From CBDAQA01 sp965247815 (GTDB taxonomy: Bacteria > Planctomycetota > Phycisphaerae > Tepidisphaerales > Tepidisphaeraceae): DNA of 64,000 bases. Position numbers and translations under genes: made by a program. Where the stretch lies: contig CBDFHW010000005.1 in NCBI GenBank assembly GCA_965247815.1, positions 1-64,000 of the forward strand. The letters run 5' to 3'. The notes beneath the pieces were generated by a model. That model did no database searches. It was given only the letters and a program-made list of their open reading frames with translations, and was not told where the DNA came from. Below are positions 1 through 7,765 of the stretch, piece by piece (the first letter of the stretch is position 1; each line of letters starts with the position of its first letter).

Positions 1-668
1 AACTGCACACGGTCGTGAAAACGACCCTCCGCGGCCTGGAACAAATTCGGCTCGGCGTACCGCCGCGGCTGGATATTTACGCCACGCCGATGGACTTCAA
101 ACCGACCGACGTGTGCGTGTCACCGAACGGAAATATCTTCGTGCTCGACGGGTACGGCCAGCCGTACGTGCACATTTACAACCGGCACGGCAAGCTGCTG
201 AAATCGATCGGCGGGCCGGGTGACGGGCCCGGCCGGTTCAAACGCCCGCACGGCGGGTGGATCGACACCCGTAAGGCCGACCCCGAGTTATATGTCGCCG
301 ACCGCGGGAACAATCGCATCCAGGTCTTCACATTGGAAGGCGAGTTCAAACGAATCGTCTCAGACCCGGACATCAAGCAGCCGAGCGGTTTTTACCAGTA
401 CAAGGACGAGCTCTGGATCGCCGACCTGCAGGCCAGGGTGGTCGTGCTCGACGCCCACGACAAAGTGGTAGCCGTGCTCGGCGACAACCCCGAAGCCCCG
501 ACCACGCCCGGCTGGCCGAACATTCCCGACAAGATGGTCCCCGGCAAATTCAACAGCCCCCACGCCTGCTGCGTCGACGCCTATGGCGATGCGTATATCG
601 TGGAATGGGTCAGCACGGGGCGGATTACGAAGTTGATTCGGCAGAAATCGAACGGCAGCCCGATATAA
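1..668 (+). CDS. NHL-repeat beta-propeller protein, 5'-truncated by the window edge
   Basis: The open frame has no stop upstream of the first candidate start (GTG at 15) and runs off the left edge, so the true start is probably outside the window. The visible ~220 residues contain NHL/6-bladed propeller blades: VCVSPNGNIFVLDGYG, ELYVADRGNNRIQVF followed by LEGEFKRIV, and a last blade with HACCVDAYGDAYIVEW. The ADRGNNRIQVF string is the classic NHL blade signature. Such proteins are usually extracytoplasmic binding scaffolds or lyase-like enzymes (peptidyl-alpha-hydroxyglycine lyase family); no catalytic assignment is possible here. It ends just before a palindromic repeat at 680-761 that could end transcription. 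Confidence 0.8.
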   Translation, partial: LHTVVKTTLRGLEQIRLGVPPRLDIYATPMDFKPTDVCVSPNGNIFVLDGYGQPYVHIYNRHGKLLKSIGGPGDGPGRFKRPHGGWIDTRKADPELYVADRGNNRIQVFTLEGEFKRIVSDPDIKQPSGFYQYKDELWIADLQARVVVLDAHDKVVAVLGDNPEAPTTPGWPNIPDKMVPGKFNSPHACCVDAYGDAYIVEWVSTGRITKLIRQKSNGSPI

Positions 669-1131
669 AAATCACCTTGGACGCCGGTTCTGAGGTACCC
701 CGAAGGGCCGGGCCTTGCGTTCAAAAGTCGCTGCCCTTCTGGGTACCTCAGAACCGGGGTCTTCTTAACACCTCTATCTCACGATTCGAAGCTCATATGG
801 CGTGAGTGCAGTTGGAGCACTACGTCCACCCGTCGACGCACTAACTTTGTTTCCACCCGCGTCAAAAACATGGGACGGCCTTGCAGGTTTGTTGTCGGTG
901 TTTGCATAGCAAAACACGCGATGGTTCCGCTCGGCTTTTGAACTTGAAGACTCACCCCTGGTCGTCCGACCATCCTTGCCCGGTGTGAATCCACGCCGCA
1001 GCGAATTCCGATTTTTTAATTCATCTTCATTCGCACGCACCCCCGGCGTGTGCTCACGCCGGGCTAAATGGGTGTGTCTTTTTAGCCACGTCTCATTTTG
1101 CTTCCGCCACTCTTTTTCGAAAGGATTGCTT
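669..1131. other. Intergenic region with two palindromes, no convincing gene
   Basis: This 463-bp gap carries the family-A hairpin (680-761) and a short GC palindrome near 1037-1061 (CCCGGCGTG, 4-nt loop, CACGCCGGG). An open frame on the minus strand here overlaps the start of the downstream phage gene, lacks recognisable protein features and is considered spurious. The ribosome binding site AAAGGA of the next gene lies just before 1132. Confidence 0.6.
680..761. repeat. Family-A palindromic repeat, copy 1
   Basis: Arms GACGCCGGTTCTGAGGTACC and GGTACCTCAGAACCGGGGTC are near-perfect reverse complements separated by about 40 bases that hold inner complementary tracts (CCCGAAGGG / CCCTTCTGG). 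The same arms recur near 7614, 18931, 25500, 25669, 25839 and 60287. It sits 12 bp after the stop of the NHL gene. Confidence 0.9.
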
Positions 1132-1845
1132 ATGTTCTCCGTTCCCAATGGGAAACCGGGCGTGTTGCCGGGCTATCTGGCCGTGCCACGCGAGATTTTT
1201 TCGGCCAACCGGTCGTTCGCGCAGTTCGTCGCCGCGCCGGTCACGATCGACGGGGCACTCAGCGCGAATCCGTTAAACGCGCCGTACACCTGGATGTTGT
1301 ACGCCGGCACGCCGATGGGCCGGGTCACCGCGACGGGCAAGTACGCCAACAGCGTGATCGGGACGACCACCACCGCGTACGCCCACGCCGGCGGGACGCC
1401 GACGGTGCTGACCACCGACGTCAACACCGCCGCCGAGATCGTGCGCCGGCTGGGCACCAGCGGGACGCTGAAGCTGACCGGTCCCCCCGCCGCCGGCGGG
1501 GTCGTCGCGACCCAGACCGTCACCTACTCGGCGGTCAACCTGACCACCGGCGCGGTCACGATTACTGCGATCGCAGCAGACGCAGTCAACGGGTCGCTCA
1601 TCCAGCCCACAGACGGCAGCGAGACCGTCGTCACGCTGCTGTGCGACACCTGGGGCAAGAAGGTCAGCGACCAACTCAACACCGCGCGGGTCGACGTATT
1701 AGAAGGCCAATTGCTGGCCGCCGGCGGGACGATCAACACCGGCATGATCGTCAACTACCCGGCCGATTCGAGCCTGAAAACCTGGGTCAAGGCCGCGATC
1801 CACGTCGCGTGTCCGGGGACTAACTTTTCCGATGATTTTGTCTAA
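1132..1845 (+). CDS. Phage head decoration protein (lambda gpD-like), putative
   Basis: Translated from ATG 1132, preceded by AAAGGATTGCTT; longer upstream starts read through sequence without protein character. The 237-residue product begins MFSVPNGKPGVLPGYLAVP and carries the region LYAGTPMGRVTATGKYANSV, a layout seen in head decoration proteins (HDPD/lambda gpD family: a hydrophobic strand, a GR-T-TGKY stretch and a Thr/Val-rich beta body). It is followed by a capsid-like gene, the same D-then-E order as in lambda. No portal, protease or terminase gene is visible upstream. The C-terminal half after ~130 (LNTARVDVLEGQLLAAG, MIVNYPADSS) is consistent with a trimeric decoration protein. The family call rests on pattern and context and is moderately sure. 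Confidence 0.6.
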   Translation: MFSVPNGKPGVLPGYLAVPREIFSANRSFAQFVAAPVTIDGALSANPLNAPYTWMLYAGTPMGRVTATGKYANSVIGTTTTAYAHAGGTPTVLTTDVNTAAEIVRRLGTSGTLKLTGPPAAGGVVATQTVTYSAVNLTTGAVTITAIAADAVNGSLIQPTDGSETVVTLLCDTWGKKVSDQLNTARVDVLEGQLLAAGGTINTGMIVNYPADSSLKTWVKAAIHVACPGTNFSDDFV

Positions 1846-1857
1846 GCCAGCCGGCTT

Positions 1858-2014
1858 TGAAAAATCCGAAATCCGAAACCAGAAATCCGAAAAAAGCCCG
1901 AAAACCGAAATCCGAAATCCGAAAAAAGAGATCACGAACATCCGAGACTCTCCCATTTTGGGATTTGGGGTTTGGGATTTCCTTCGGATTTCTGGTTTCG
2001 GATTTCGGGCTTTA
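1858..2014. repeat. GAAATCCGAAA-type palindromic repeat, copy 1
   Basis: The left half is made of repeated CCGAAATCCGAAA units (1862-1924) and the right half of the reverse complement GGATTTCTGGTTTCGGATTTCG (1986-2009), with CCCATTTTGGGATTTGGGG in the middle. A second locus of the same type lies at 32923-33062. Spurious translations of this element (KSEIRNPK-like) are familiar in planctomycete genomes. Here it separates the two phage head genes. Confidence 0.85.
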
Positions 2015-2041
2015 CCGCAGCACTTATTTTAAAGGAACCTT

Positions 2042-3151
2042 ATGCCAACTGTAACTCTCCAAGACGTCCTCGGCGGTCCCAACCTCTGCGGCGTGATTCA
2101 CGGCACCTCGACCGGGATCCGCAACGTGTTTCCCGAATCGTTTTACCAGGTCGACAAAACCGTCGACCGCGACACCGGGCAGTACACCCGCGTGACCGGA
2201 ACGCGGACGGTCGCCCGCATCGCCGCGTACGGGTCGCCGAGCCAGCAGCGGCAGCTGCGCGGGATCGAAGCCGTGCCGGTCAAGCTGATTCACTCGGTCG
2301 AAAGCATTTTATTGTCGACGACCGACTATTTAAATCTGCTGCAGTACGACGACACCGCCGCCCAAACCCGGGGCATTCAGGAAGTCACCCGGCAGGTACG
2401 CGAGTTCCGGGCCAACTTCGACAACCTCCGCGTGGCAGCGCTCACGCAGATGCTGTTCCAAGGCTCTATTTATTGGGACGGGGCAGGGAACCTGTTACCG
2501 ACCAGTGCGGGTGCGAAGACCATTGCCGGGTTTAACGTACCCGCGGGGAACACCGGTCAGCTGGATCCGCTGGGGACCGGCACGCCGGTGCTCGGCGTGA
2601 GCTGGGACAACGCCGCGGCCGACATCGATAAGCAGCTGCTGAATCTACGTCAGATCGCCAGCAAGTTGACGGGGTATCCTATTAAGTATGCGTTCTATGG
2701 GAAGAACGTGCCGACCTATTTAACGAATAATAGTAAGCTGCAGAACTATTTTGTTAGGAACGCCGGGGACAACACGCAGTACCTGTCATCGGCCGAGATC
2801 CCGTCGCCGCTGCTGGGGCTGAAATGGCTGCCGGCCTACGACGCGTTCTTCGAAGACGCCAACGGCGTGCTGCAGGGTCTGGTCGGTGACGACCAGGTTG
2901 TATTCACCCCCGAACCCAGCCCCGACTGGATCGGCTGGCTGGAAGGCACGTACCCCGTCCCCACCAGCGTCGGCGGGGCCACCAGCGACGCGACGCAGCA
3001 GCTGAGGAACAACGTGACGACGGCCGCCGGCATGTTCGCCTACGGCGTGCTGAACACCGACCCGGTCACGATCAAGATGATTGCAGGTGACACTTTTTTG
3101 CCCGTGTTGAAGGTGCCGAAGGCGATTTTTCAGGCGACGGTCAAGTTCTAA
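2042..3151 (+). CDS. Major capsid protein, lambda gpE-like (Phage_cap_E family)
   Basis: Start ATG 2042 follows the Shine-Dalgarno AAAGGAA. The 369-residue protein looks like a complete HK97-fold capsid protein of the gpE family. It has an N-terminal region with NVFPESFYQVDKTVDRDTGQ; a central segment LLQYDDTAAQTRGIQEVTRQ leading into a long helix with MLFQGSIYWDGAG; an A-domain-like part with KYAFYGKNVPTYL and GLKWLPAYDAFFED; and a C-terminal strand MFAYGVLNTDPVTIKMIAGDTFLPV. The last resembles the gpE tail region in which a measured value is stored next to a 'W..G..P' stretch (DWIGWLEGTYPVP). Together with the upstream decoration gene it forms a D-E pair, but no head-tail connector genes follow. 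It may be a prophage remnant or a domesticated capsid. Confidence 0.75.
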   Translation: MPTVTLQDVLGGPNLCGVIHGTSTGIRNVFPESFYQVDKTVDRDTGQYTRVTGTRTVARIAAYGSPSQQRQLRGIEAVPVKLIHSVESILLSTTDYLNLLQYDDTAAQTRGIQEVTRQVREFRANFDNLRVAALTQMLFQGSIYWDGAGNLLPTSAGAKTIAGFNVPAGNTGQLDPLGTGTPVLGVSWDNAAADIDKQLLNLRQIASKLTGYPIKYAFYGKNVPTYLTNNSKLQNYFVRNAGDNTQYLSSAEIPSPLLGLKWLPAYDAFFEDANGVLQGLVGDDQVVFTPEPSPDWIGWLEGTYPVPTSVGGATSDATQQLRNNVTTAAGMFAYGVLNTDPVTIKMIAGDTFLPVLKVPKAIFQATVKF

Positions 3152-3254
3152 TTCGTCGAACCATCAGAGCAGAACGGAGGAAGAAGCACTCTTTCTTCGT
3201 TCTGCTTTGAGCTGATTAAGTGACGCGGGAAGTTGTCGGAAGTAAAATTCGCCA

Positions 3255-3785
3255 ATGCGAATGAATGCGAGCATGGCACTCCACAGATTTTGTGTTTTGA
3301 CATTTCTAATTTGGTCGAGTGCCGGATGTGTTTCGATCCCTTGGTGGGAACGACATACGAATGGATATCCAGGAAAAGACTTCAGGCCATTAATCGGCGC
3401 CGCCGATTCTGACAAGCTCCTAACAATTGGGAAGACGTACCGACATGTTGTTGCGGCCTACTTGGGGGAGCCGCCATTGGTCAGCGAAGACTTCAAAGCC
3501 TTTGGGTACACTTATGACACCGTCACTGGCATGCGCCTGTTTCTTCCACTCTTTTTCTTGCCAGCGGCGTCTGACGCGCATTGTTACCTTCTCCGGATCG
3601 AATTCGGAGACGACGGCCGAATTGCATCTTACACAATCAAGCGACAAGATTTGGAGATCAACAAACATTTCATCGGATATACCGGACTGCAAACGCGTTT
3701 AGCCGTGCTCGCGCTGAATACATCGAAACGACCTTTGCGCTACATTGACGAATTGAGTCCGTCGTCTCCGAAAACACAGAATTGA
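3255..3785 (+). CDS. Putative lipoprotein, BamE/SmpA-like
   Basis: The 176-residue product starts with a short basic region and a hydrophobic stretch ending in the lipobox LIWSSAGC, so it is probably exported and lipid-anchored at Cys25. The body contains LLTIGKTYRHVVAAYLGEP and, after a variable loop, LLRIEFGDDGRIASYTI. This 'G-x-T...V...LG-P ... L-x-F-x-x-G-x-V' spacing is typical of SmpA/OmlA (BamE)-like small domains, but homology is only suggested. Alternative starts exist at 3261 and 3273. The base composition is clearly lower in GC than the neighbours, which may indicate a separate origin. Confidence 0.65.
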   Translation: MRMNASMALHRFCVLTFLIWSSAGCVSIPWWERHTNGYPGKDFRPLIGAADSDKLLTIGKTYRHVVAAYLGEPPLVSEDFKAFGYTYDTVTGMRLFLPLFFLPAASDAHCYLLRIEFGDDGRIASYTIKRQDLEINKHFIGYTGLQTRLAVLALNTSKRPLRYIDELSPSSPKTQN

Positions 3786-3806
3786 CTATCGCCAACTGCC
3801 GTCACT

Positions 3807-3886
3807 GTTTAGCGGTCGCCCCGCAGGGGCACGCGTGGCGTGCCATCCACGAAACGCGTGCCCCGTTGGGGCGACCGCTAAACGGG
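3807..3886. repeat. REP-like hairpin (family B), copy 1
   Basis: GTTTAGCGGTCGCCCCGCAG on the left pairs with GGGGCGACCGCTAAACGGGG on the right; an inner ACGCGTGGCG/CGAAACGCGT tract extends the stem. It starts about 20 bp after a stop codon, the usual position of this family here. The same sequence flanks the RAYT transposase gene near 14.2-14.9 kb. Confidence 0.9.
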
Positions 3887-3980
3887 GAGGGTCTATGGCA
3901 TTGGGGGCATATCGAATCATGCTCGTTCGCGTGAAGTGCCGATTATGTCTGTGATCTACTGCATCACTTTTGGAGCGACC

Positions 3981-4490
3981 ATGTCGAAGAAGCGAATCGG
4001 AATGTGTCTGTTGTTGGCCCTGGGTGTGACGACGCCGATGCGTCCGGTCACCGCGGCCAGCGCCGAGCCGGAATACCGAACCGTCGCCACCGCACGATCG
4101 GGCCAGACGTTCAGGGTCGATGTGGTTGTTTCCGCGTCGCGGAGCGATGGCGTGGCGATCGACGAAAAGAAGATGGCCACAAAGCTGATCGTCGCTGAAG
4201 ACAAAGAAGGCAGTTTTCTTAGCGGTGGGACGATTCCGGTCGACCCGTCGACGACGATCGACTTCGGGCTATCGATGAAGGTCAAGGTGCACGTGACGGC
4301 CGCGGACAAGCTGCACGTGATGTGCACGGCCGGTCAAAGCGAGATCGATCCAAATCATAAAGACGACATCGTCGTCCGCGAAACTTCAGTGCATTGCGTG
4401 AAGACGATCGCGCCGGGCGGGACGGTTGATCTGGATCTCGGCAACGACCGGACGGCGTCGTTCACGGTGACGCCGGTCGAAGCGAAATAG
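3981..4490 (+). CDS. Secreted protein of unknown function
   Basis: ATG 3981 is preferred over the upstream in-frame ATG at 3936 because it has GGAG upstream and begins a clean signal peptide (MSKKRIGMCLLLALGVTTP, cleavage probably after VTAASA). The mature ~145 residues look all-beta: repeated alternating polar/hydrophobic segments, such as FRVDVVVSASRSDG, FGLSMKVKVHVTAADK and VDLDLGNDRTASFTVTPVEA. No family is recognised. The gene is flanked on both sides by REP-like hairpins and appears to be a single-gene unit. Confidence 0.65.
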   Translation: MSKKRIGMCLLLALGVTTPMRPVTAASAEPEYRTVATARSGQTFRVDVVVSASRSDGVAIDEKKMATKLIVAEDKEGSFLSGGTIPVDPSTTIDFGLSMKVKVHVTAADKLHVMCTAGQSEIDPNHKDDIVVRETSVHCVKTIAPGGTVDLDLGNDRTASFTVTPVEAK

Positions 4491-4511
4491 CATTTGCAGA
4501 GAATTAAATCG

Positions 4512-4596
4512 CCCGTTTAGCGGTCGCCTCGCAGGGGCACGCGTTGTGTGTATCGCACGAAACGCGTACCCCTTTGGGGCGACCGATAAACGGGGT
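4512..4596. repeat. REP-like hairpin (family B), copy 2
   Basis: CCCGTTTAGCGGTCGCCTCG pairs with GGGGCGACCGATAAACGGGG, with an inner GCACGCGTT / AACGCGTAC stem. It lies between the convergent genes ending at 4490 and 4624 and may act as a two-way terminator. Confidence 0.9.
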
Positions 4597-4623
4597 TTTG
4601 AATTACGCCAGTCCCGATCGATT

Positions 4624-5325
4624 TTACGCGTGGCCCATCACGCGGATCAGCGTGACGAAGCCTTTAAACAGCGTCGGGGGCAGCGAGCTGCCGGCGACTT
4701 TGGAGTAGACGTCGGCGTGCACGGTGTATAGGCCGGTGTGGCCGTAGGTGTGGGTGCCGGTGACTTTCCAGTTGCCGTTCGCCAGGTCACCGCCGGTCAG
4801 CGTGCCGGTGGTGATGTGACCGTCTCCCCAGTTAATCTTTGCACTTAAAATCACGTCCAGGGTGAAGTAGTTGAATTTACCAAGCGTTGCTGTGAACGGC
4901 GTGGTGGCGGTCTCGGTGAGCGTGGCCGGGGTGGTGGCGACGGTCGCCTTGGTGTCCACCGTCCCCAGATTGATGACGAACAACGGCGTCACGGTTCCGG
5001 GTTTGGTATACGGCGATTCGGTGACGGTCGCGCCGATCGAAAACGTGCCGGGCTTGGCGTAGGCGTGGGTGCCCATCACGTCGATGCCGCCGTGCTTGTC
5101 CCGCTCGAAGGTCGCCTGCGAGCTGCTGCCGTCACCCCAGTCGATCGTGGAATGCAGCTGCGACACGTGTCCGATCTTCAGCGTCGGCAGATATCCGATC
5201 CGCACCTTCTGGGAGATCTGCGCGTATTCACTGACCGGTTCGGAGATCAGCTTCGGGGTCGACGGCACGATGGGGGCTGCCGACATCAGTTGTCGCCCTT
5301 CGAGCGACTGAATCAGGTGGTGCAT
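4624..5325 (-). CDS. Secreted LEPR-type protein with PKD-like domains
   Basis: Translation from ATG 5325 (AAGGAAA upstream on the minus strand) gives 233 residues starting MHHLIQSLEGRQLMSAAP, a LEPR-XLL-type N-terminal motif found in many exported planctomycete proteins. A longer frame to 5418 is open but lacks a signal. Two PKD-like beta-sandwich modules follow, marked by IDWGDGSSSQATF ... GTHAYAKPGTFSIGATVTE and INWGDGHITTGTL ... GTHTYGHTGLYTVHADV. PKD domains are surface or extracellular binding modules. No catalytic domain is present, so it is probably a small cell-surface or matrix protein. Confidence 0.8.
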   Translation of the reverse strand: MHHLIQSLEGRQLMSAAPIVPSTPKLISEPVSEYAQISQKVRIGYLPTLKIGHVSQLHSTIDWGDGSSSQATFERDKHGGIDVMGTHAYAKPGTFSIGATVTESPYTKPGTVTPLFVINLGTVDTKATVATTPATLTETATTPFTATLGKFNYFTLDVILSAKINWGDGHITTGTLTGGDLANGNWKVTGTHTYGHTGLYTVHADVYSKVAGSSLPPTLFKGFVTLIRVMGHA

Positions 5326-5449
5326 GGACGTTTCCTTGTTCTCGGACCTGTCTGAGACTTGCGGCGAACTCGGGCGTTCGCGTGCACTAAGGATGCCGTG
5401 CGATCGGGGATGTTTCAAACAAAATTTTGGCGTCGGCAGTGCCGCCCGA

Positions 5450-6334
5450 TCACGCCGAAATGCGGGCGGTGATCCAGGCCACGATCATCTGAAAGATCTC
5501 GTCCCGGATCGTCTCCCGCAGCAGTTCGTGCCGGCAATCCGGGTAAACCCTGAGCTGTTTATCGGACGATCCGGCTTGGTTGAAGAAGGCGACCGCCGCG
5601 TCGGGGTCGGCGATCTGGTCATCTTTCGGCACCAGCACCAGCAGGGGTAATTTGAACTGCGATGCCGACGCGCGGGCGGCGGCCTGCATTTTCTGAACGC
5701 TGGTGAACCACCGCGGGGTGGCGACGCGGAACACGTACGGGTCGGTCTTGGCGGCCTCGTTAAACTCGGGGTCGTGCGTCAGCATCGTCCCGCGGACGCC
5801 CGACTTCAACCGAAGGCCCGGCACCAGCATCGACGTGAACCAGGCAAACGCCCGCATGCGTTTTCCCACCGTCATCTTCAATTTTAAAAACGGCGCGCTC
5901 AGGATCACGCCCGCGCAACCGTCCAGAAGTCCGCGGAGCCCGGCCACGACGGCGACCAGTCCGCCGTGGCTGTGGGCGAGGATGAACAGCGGCGCACCTG
6001 TCGCCCCGTTGGAAACCGCTTCCGCGGCGAGCATTTGTTTCAGGTCGTCGAGGTATTCGTCCCACCGCCGCACGCTCGCGACCCGTCCGGTGGACCGGCC
6101 GTGCCCGCGGAAGTCCACCGCCTGCGCGGCGACGCCGTGCTCGGCCAACCAAGTCAGCACGTGCAAATATTTCCCGGCATGGTCGCCGTACCCGTGCAGC
6201 AACAACACCCGCGCGACGACCGGCCCCGCCGGCCCCGCCGGCCCCGCCGGCTTCGCCGAGAAGCGGTGCAGGCGATGGGTCGCGGTGGTCAGGACGTCAC
6301 TGGAAATATCGAGAGCAGTGATCATTCGATTCAA
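5450..6334 (-). CDS. Alpha/beta hydrolase, monoacylglycerol lipase-like
   Basis: The 294-residue protein has the layout of the serine aminopeptidase/monoglyceride lipase (Hydrolase_4) family: oxyanion strand LLLHGYGDHAGKY (about 44-56), DFRGHGRS (74-81), nucleophile elbow LAHSHGG with Ser122, an acid residue in PKDDQIADP (Asp239 region), and catalytic His269 in CRHEL. The lid region lies between ~145 and 200. It likely hydrolyses acylglycerol or other carboxyl esters in the cytoplasm; no signal peptide is seen. A PAGPAGPAGP tract near residue 30 is coded by GGCCCCGCC repeats. Start ATG 6334 or, three codons later, 6325. It is divergent from the glycoside hydrolase gene. Confidence 0.85.
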   Translation of the reverse strand: MNRMITALDISSDVLTTATHRLHRFSAKPAGPAGPAGPVVARVLLLHGYGDHAGKYLHVLTWLAEHGVAAQAVDFRGHGRSTGRVASVRRWDEYLDDLKQMLAAEAVSNGATGAPLFILAHSHGGLVAVVAGLRGLLDGCAGVILSAPFLKLKMTVGKRMRAFAWFTSMLVPGLRLKSGVRGTMLTHDPEFNEAAKTDPYVFRVATPRWFTSVQKMQAAARASASQFKLPLLVLVPKDDQIADPDAAVAFFNQAGSSDKQLRVYPDCRHELLRETIRDEIFQMIVAWITARISA

Positions 6335-6438
6335 TCACGGGCACGTTGGCGTCGGCCGATTCTACACCCCCCTTTTACCTTCGGGCGTTTCCCGGTAAAT
6401 TCCTCCGCAGGTCAGCAACTCTTAGCGGAGAAACAAAA

Positions 6439-7572
6439 GTGAAATTACTGCCCGCGATCACGGCTATGCTTCTGGTCATGGCCACCTTCATGCCGATCAC
6501 CCGCGCCGCCGATCCGTTACCGGGTCGGTGGTCCGAAGAAAAAGCTAACGATTGGTACAAGACCAAGCCTTGGATGGCCGGGTGCAATTACATCACCAGC
6601 TCGGCGATCAACGAGCTGGAAATGTTCCAGCCCGACACGTTCGATCTGCCGCAGATTGATAAAGAGCTGGGGTACGCCCAGGGGCTGGGGTTCACGACGA
6701 TCCGGGTGTTCCTGCACAATTTGCTGTGGGACCAGGACTCGGCCGGGTTCCTCGGCCGGCTCGACCAGTTCGTGGAAGTCGCCGACAAGCACCACATCGG
6801 TGTGATGTTCGTCCTGCTGGACAGCTGCTGGGACCCGCACCCCGCGCTGGGCAAGCAGCGTGACCCGACCCCGCACCGGCACAACAGCGGCTGGGTGCAG
6901 GCGCCGGGCATCGACATTCTCCGCGATCCCAGCAAGTACGATTCGCTCGAACCGTACGTCAAAGGCGTCATCGGTCATTTCAAGGCCGACCACCGCGTGA
7001 TCGTCTGGGACCTGATCAACGAACAGGACAACACCAACGGCGACGCCTACGGAAAAGTCGACCTGTCGGACCAGGAAAAGACCGACCGCGCGATGGACCT
7101 GATGGTCAAGCTGTACACCTGGGCCCGGGAGATCAACCCCGAGCAGCCGTTGACCACCTGTGTCTGGCGCGGCGACTACGGCGACCCGGCGAAGCTGACG
7201 CCGATCAACGCGTTCAACCTGGCCAACAGCGACGTGATCAACTACCACAGCTACGACCCGCTGCCGGCGATGCAGAAAATCGTCCACGACCTGCAAAAGT
7301 TTAACCGCCCGCTGCTGTGCACCGAGTACATGGCCCGCCCGGTCCACAGCACGTTCGCGACCATCCTGCCGTTCCTGAAACAGGAAAAAGTCGCGGCGTA
7401 TAACTGGGGATTCGTCAGCGGAAAGTCGCAGACGATTTACCCCTGGGACAGCTGGAAGAAGACGTACACGGCCGAGCCCCCGCTCTGGTTCCACGACATC
7501 TTCCGCCCCGACGGCACGCCGTATAAGCAGGACGAGGTCGCGTTGATCCGGAAGGAAACCGGGGCGCCGTGA
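6439..7572 (+). CDS. Secreted glycoside hydrolase, GH5/cellulase-like TIM barrel
   Basis: GTG 6439 with GGAG nine bases upstream begins a signal peptide (MKLLPAITAMLLVMATFMPI, cleavage near TRAA-D24); upstream starts lie in the divergent promoter region. The mature enzyme shows a (beta/alpha)8 pattern of clan GH-A: FTTIRVFLHNLLWDQD for strand 2-3, VIVWDLINEQD with the expected acid/base Glu195 after Asn194, and LLCTEYMARP with the expected nucleophile Glu296. A DVINYHSYDPL strand precedes it, as in GH5-like enzymes. It probably cleaves beta-linked plant or algal polysaccharide outside the cytoplasm; the exact family and substrate cannot be assigned from sequence reading. Confidence 0.85.
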   Translation: MKLLPAITAMLLVMATFMPITRAADPLPGRWSEEKANDWYKTKPWMAGCNYITSSAINELEMFQPDTFDLPQIDKELGYAQGLGFTTIRVFLHNLLWDQDSAGFLGRLDQFVEVADKHHIGVMFVLLDSCWDPHPALGKQRDPTPHRHNSGWVQAPGIDILRDPSKYDSLEPYVKGVIGHFKADHRVIVWDLINEQDNTNGDAYGKVDLSDQEKTDRAMDLMVKLYTWAREINPEQPLTTCVWRGDYGDPAKLTPINAFNLANSDVINYHSYDPLPAMQKIVHDLQKFNRPLLCTEYMARPVHSTFATILPFLKQEKVAAYNWGFVSGKSQTIYPWDSWKKTYTAEPPLWFHDIFRPDGTPYKQDEVALIRKETGAP

Positions 7573-7613
7573 TCAGTCGCGAATCAGCAATCTTGTAAGT
7601 TTTTATTCGATCA

Positions 7614-7694
7614 GACGCCGGTTCCGAGGTACCCCGAAGATTCGGGACTCTCGACGCGAGGCCCGGATCTTCGGCGTACCTCAGAACCGGCGTC
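7614..7694. repeat. Family-A palindromic repeat, copy 2
   Basis: GACGCCGGTTCCGAGGTACC pairs with GGCGTACCTCAGAACCGGCG; inner tracts CCCGAAGATTCGGGA and CCCGGATCTTCGG also fold. It lies between convergent genes (stops at 7572 and 7766). Confidence 0.9.
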
Positions 7695-7765
7695 TTGGTT
7701 TCTTCATCGACAACGCTTCGGCGTATGTCGAAATCGGCGTCTTTGTTTTCTGACGCGCGGCACCG

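Noticed and set aside
774..1148. Open frame on the minus strand between the NHL gene and the phage genes
   Set aside because: It overlaps the start and ribosome binding site of the decoration gene, crosses a palindrome and has no domain or hydrophobic pattern.
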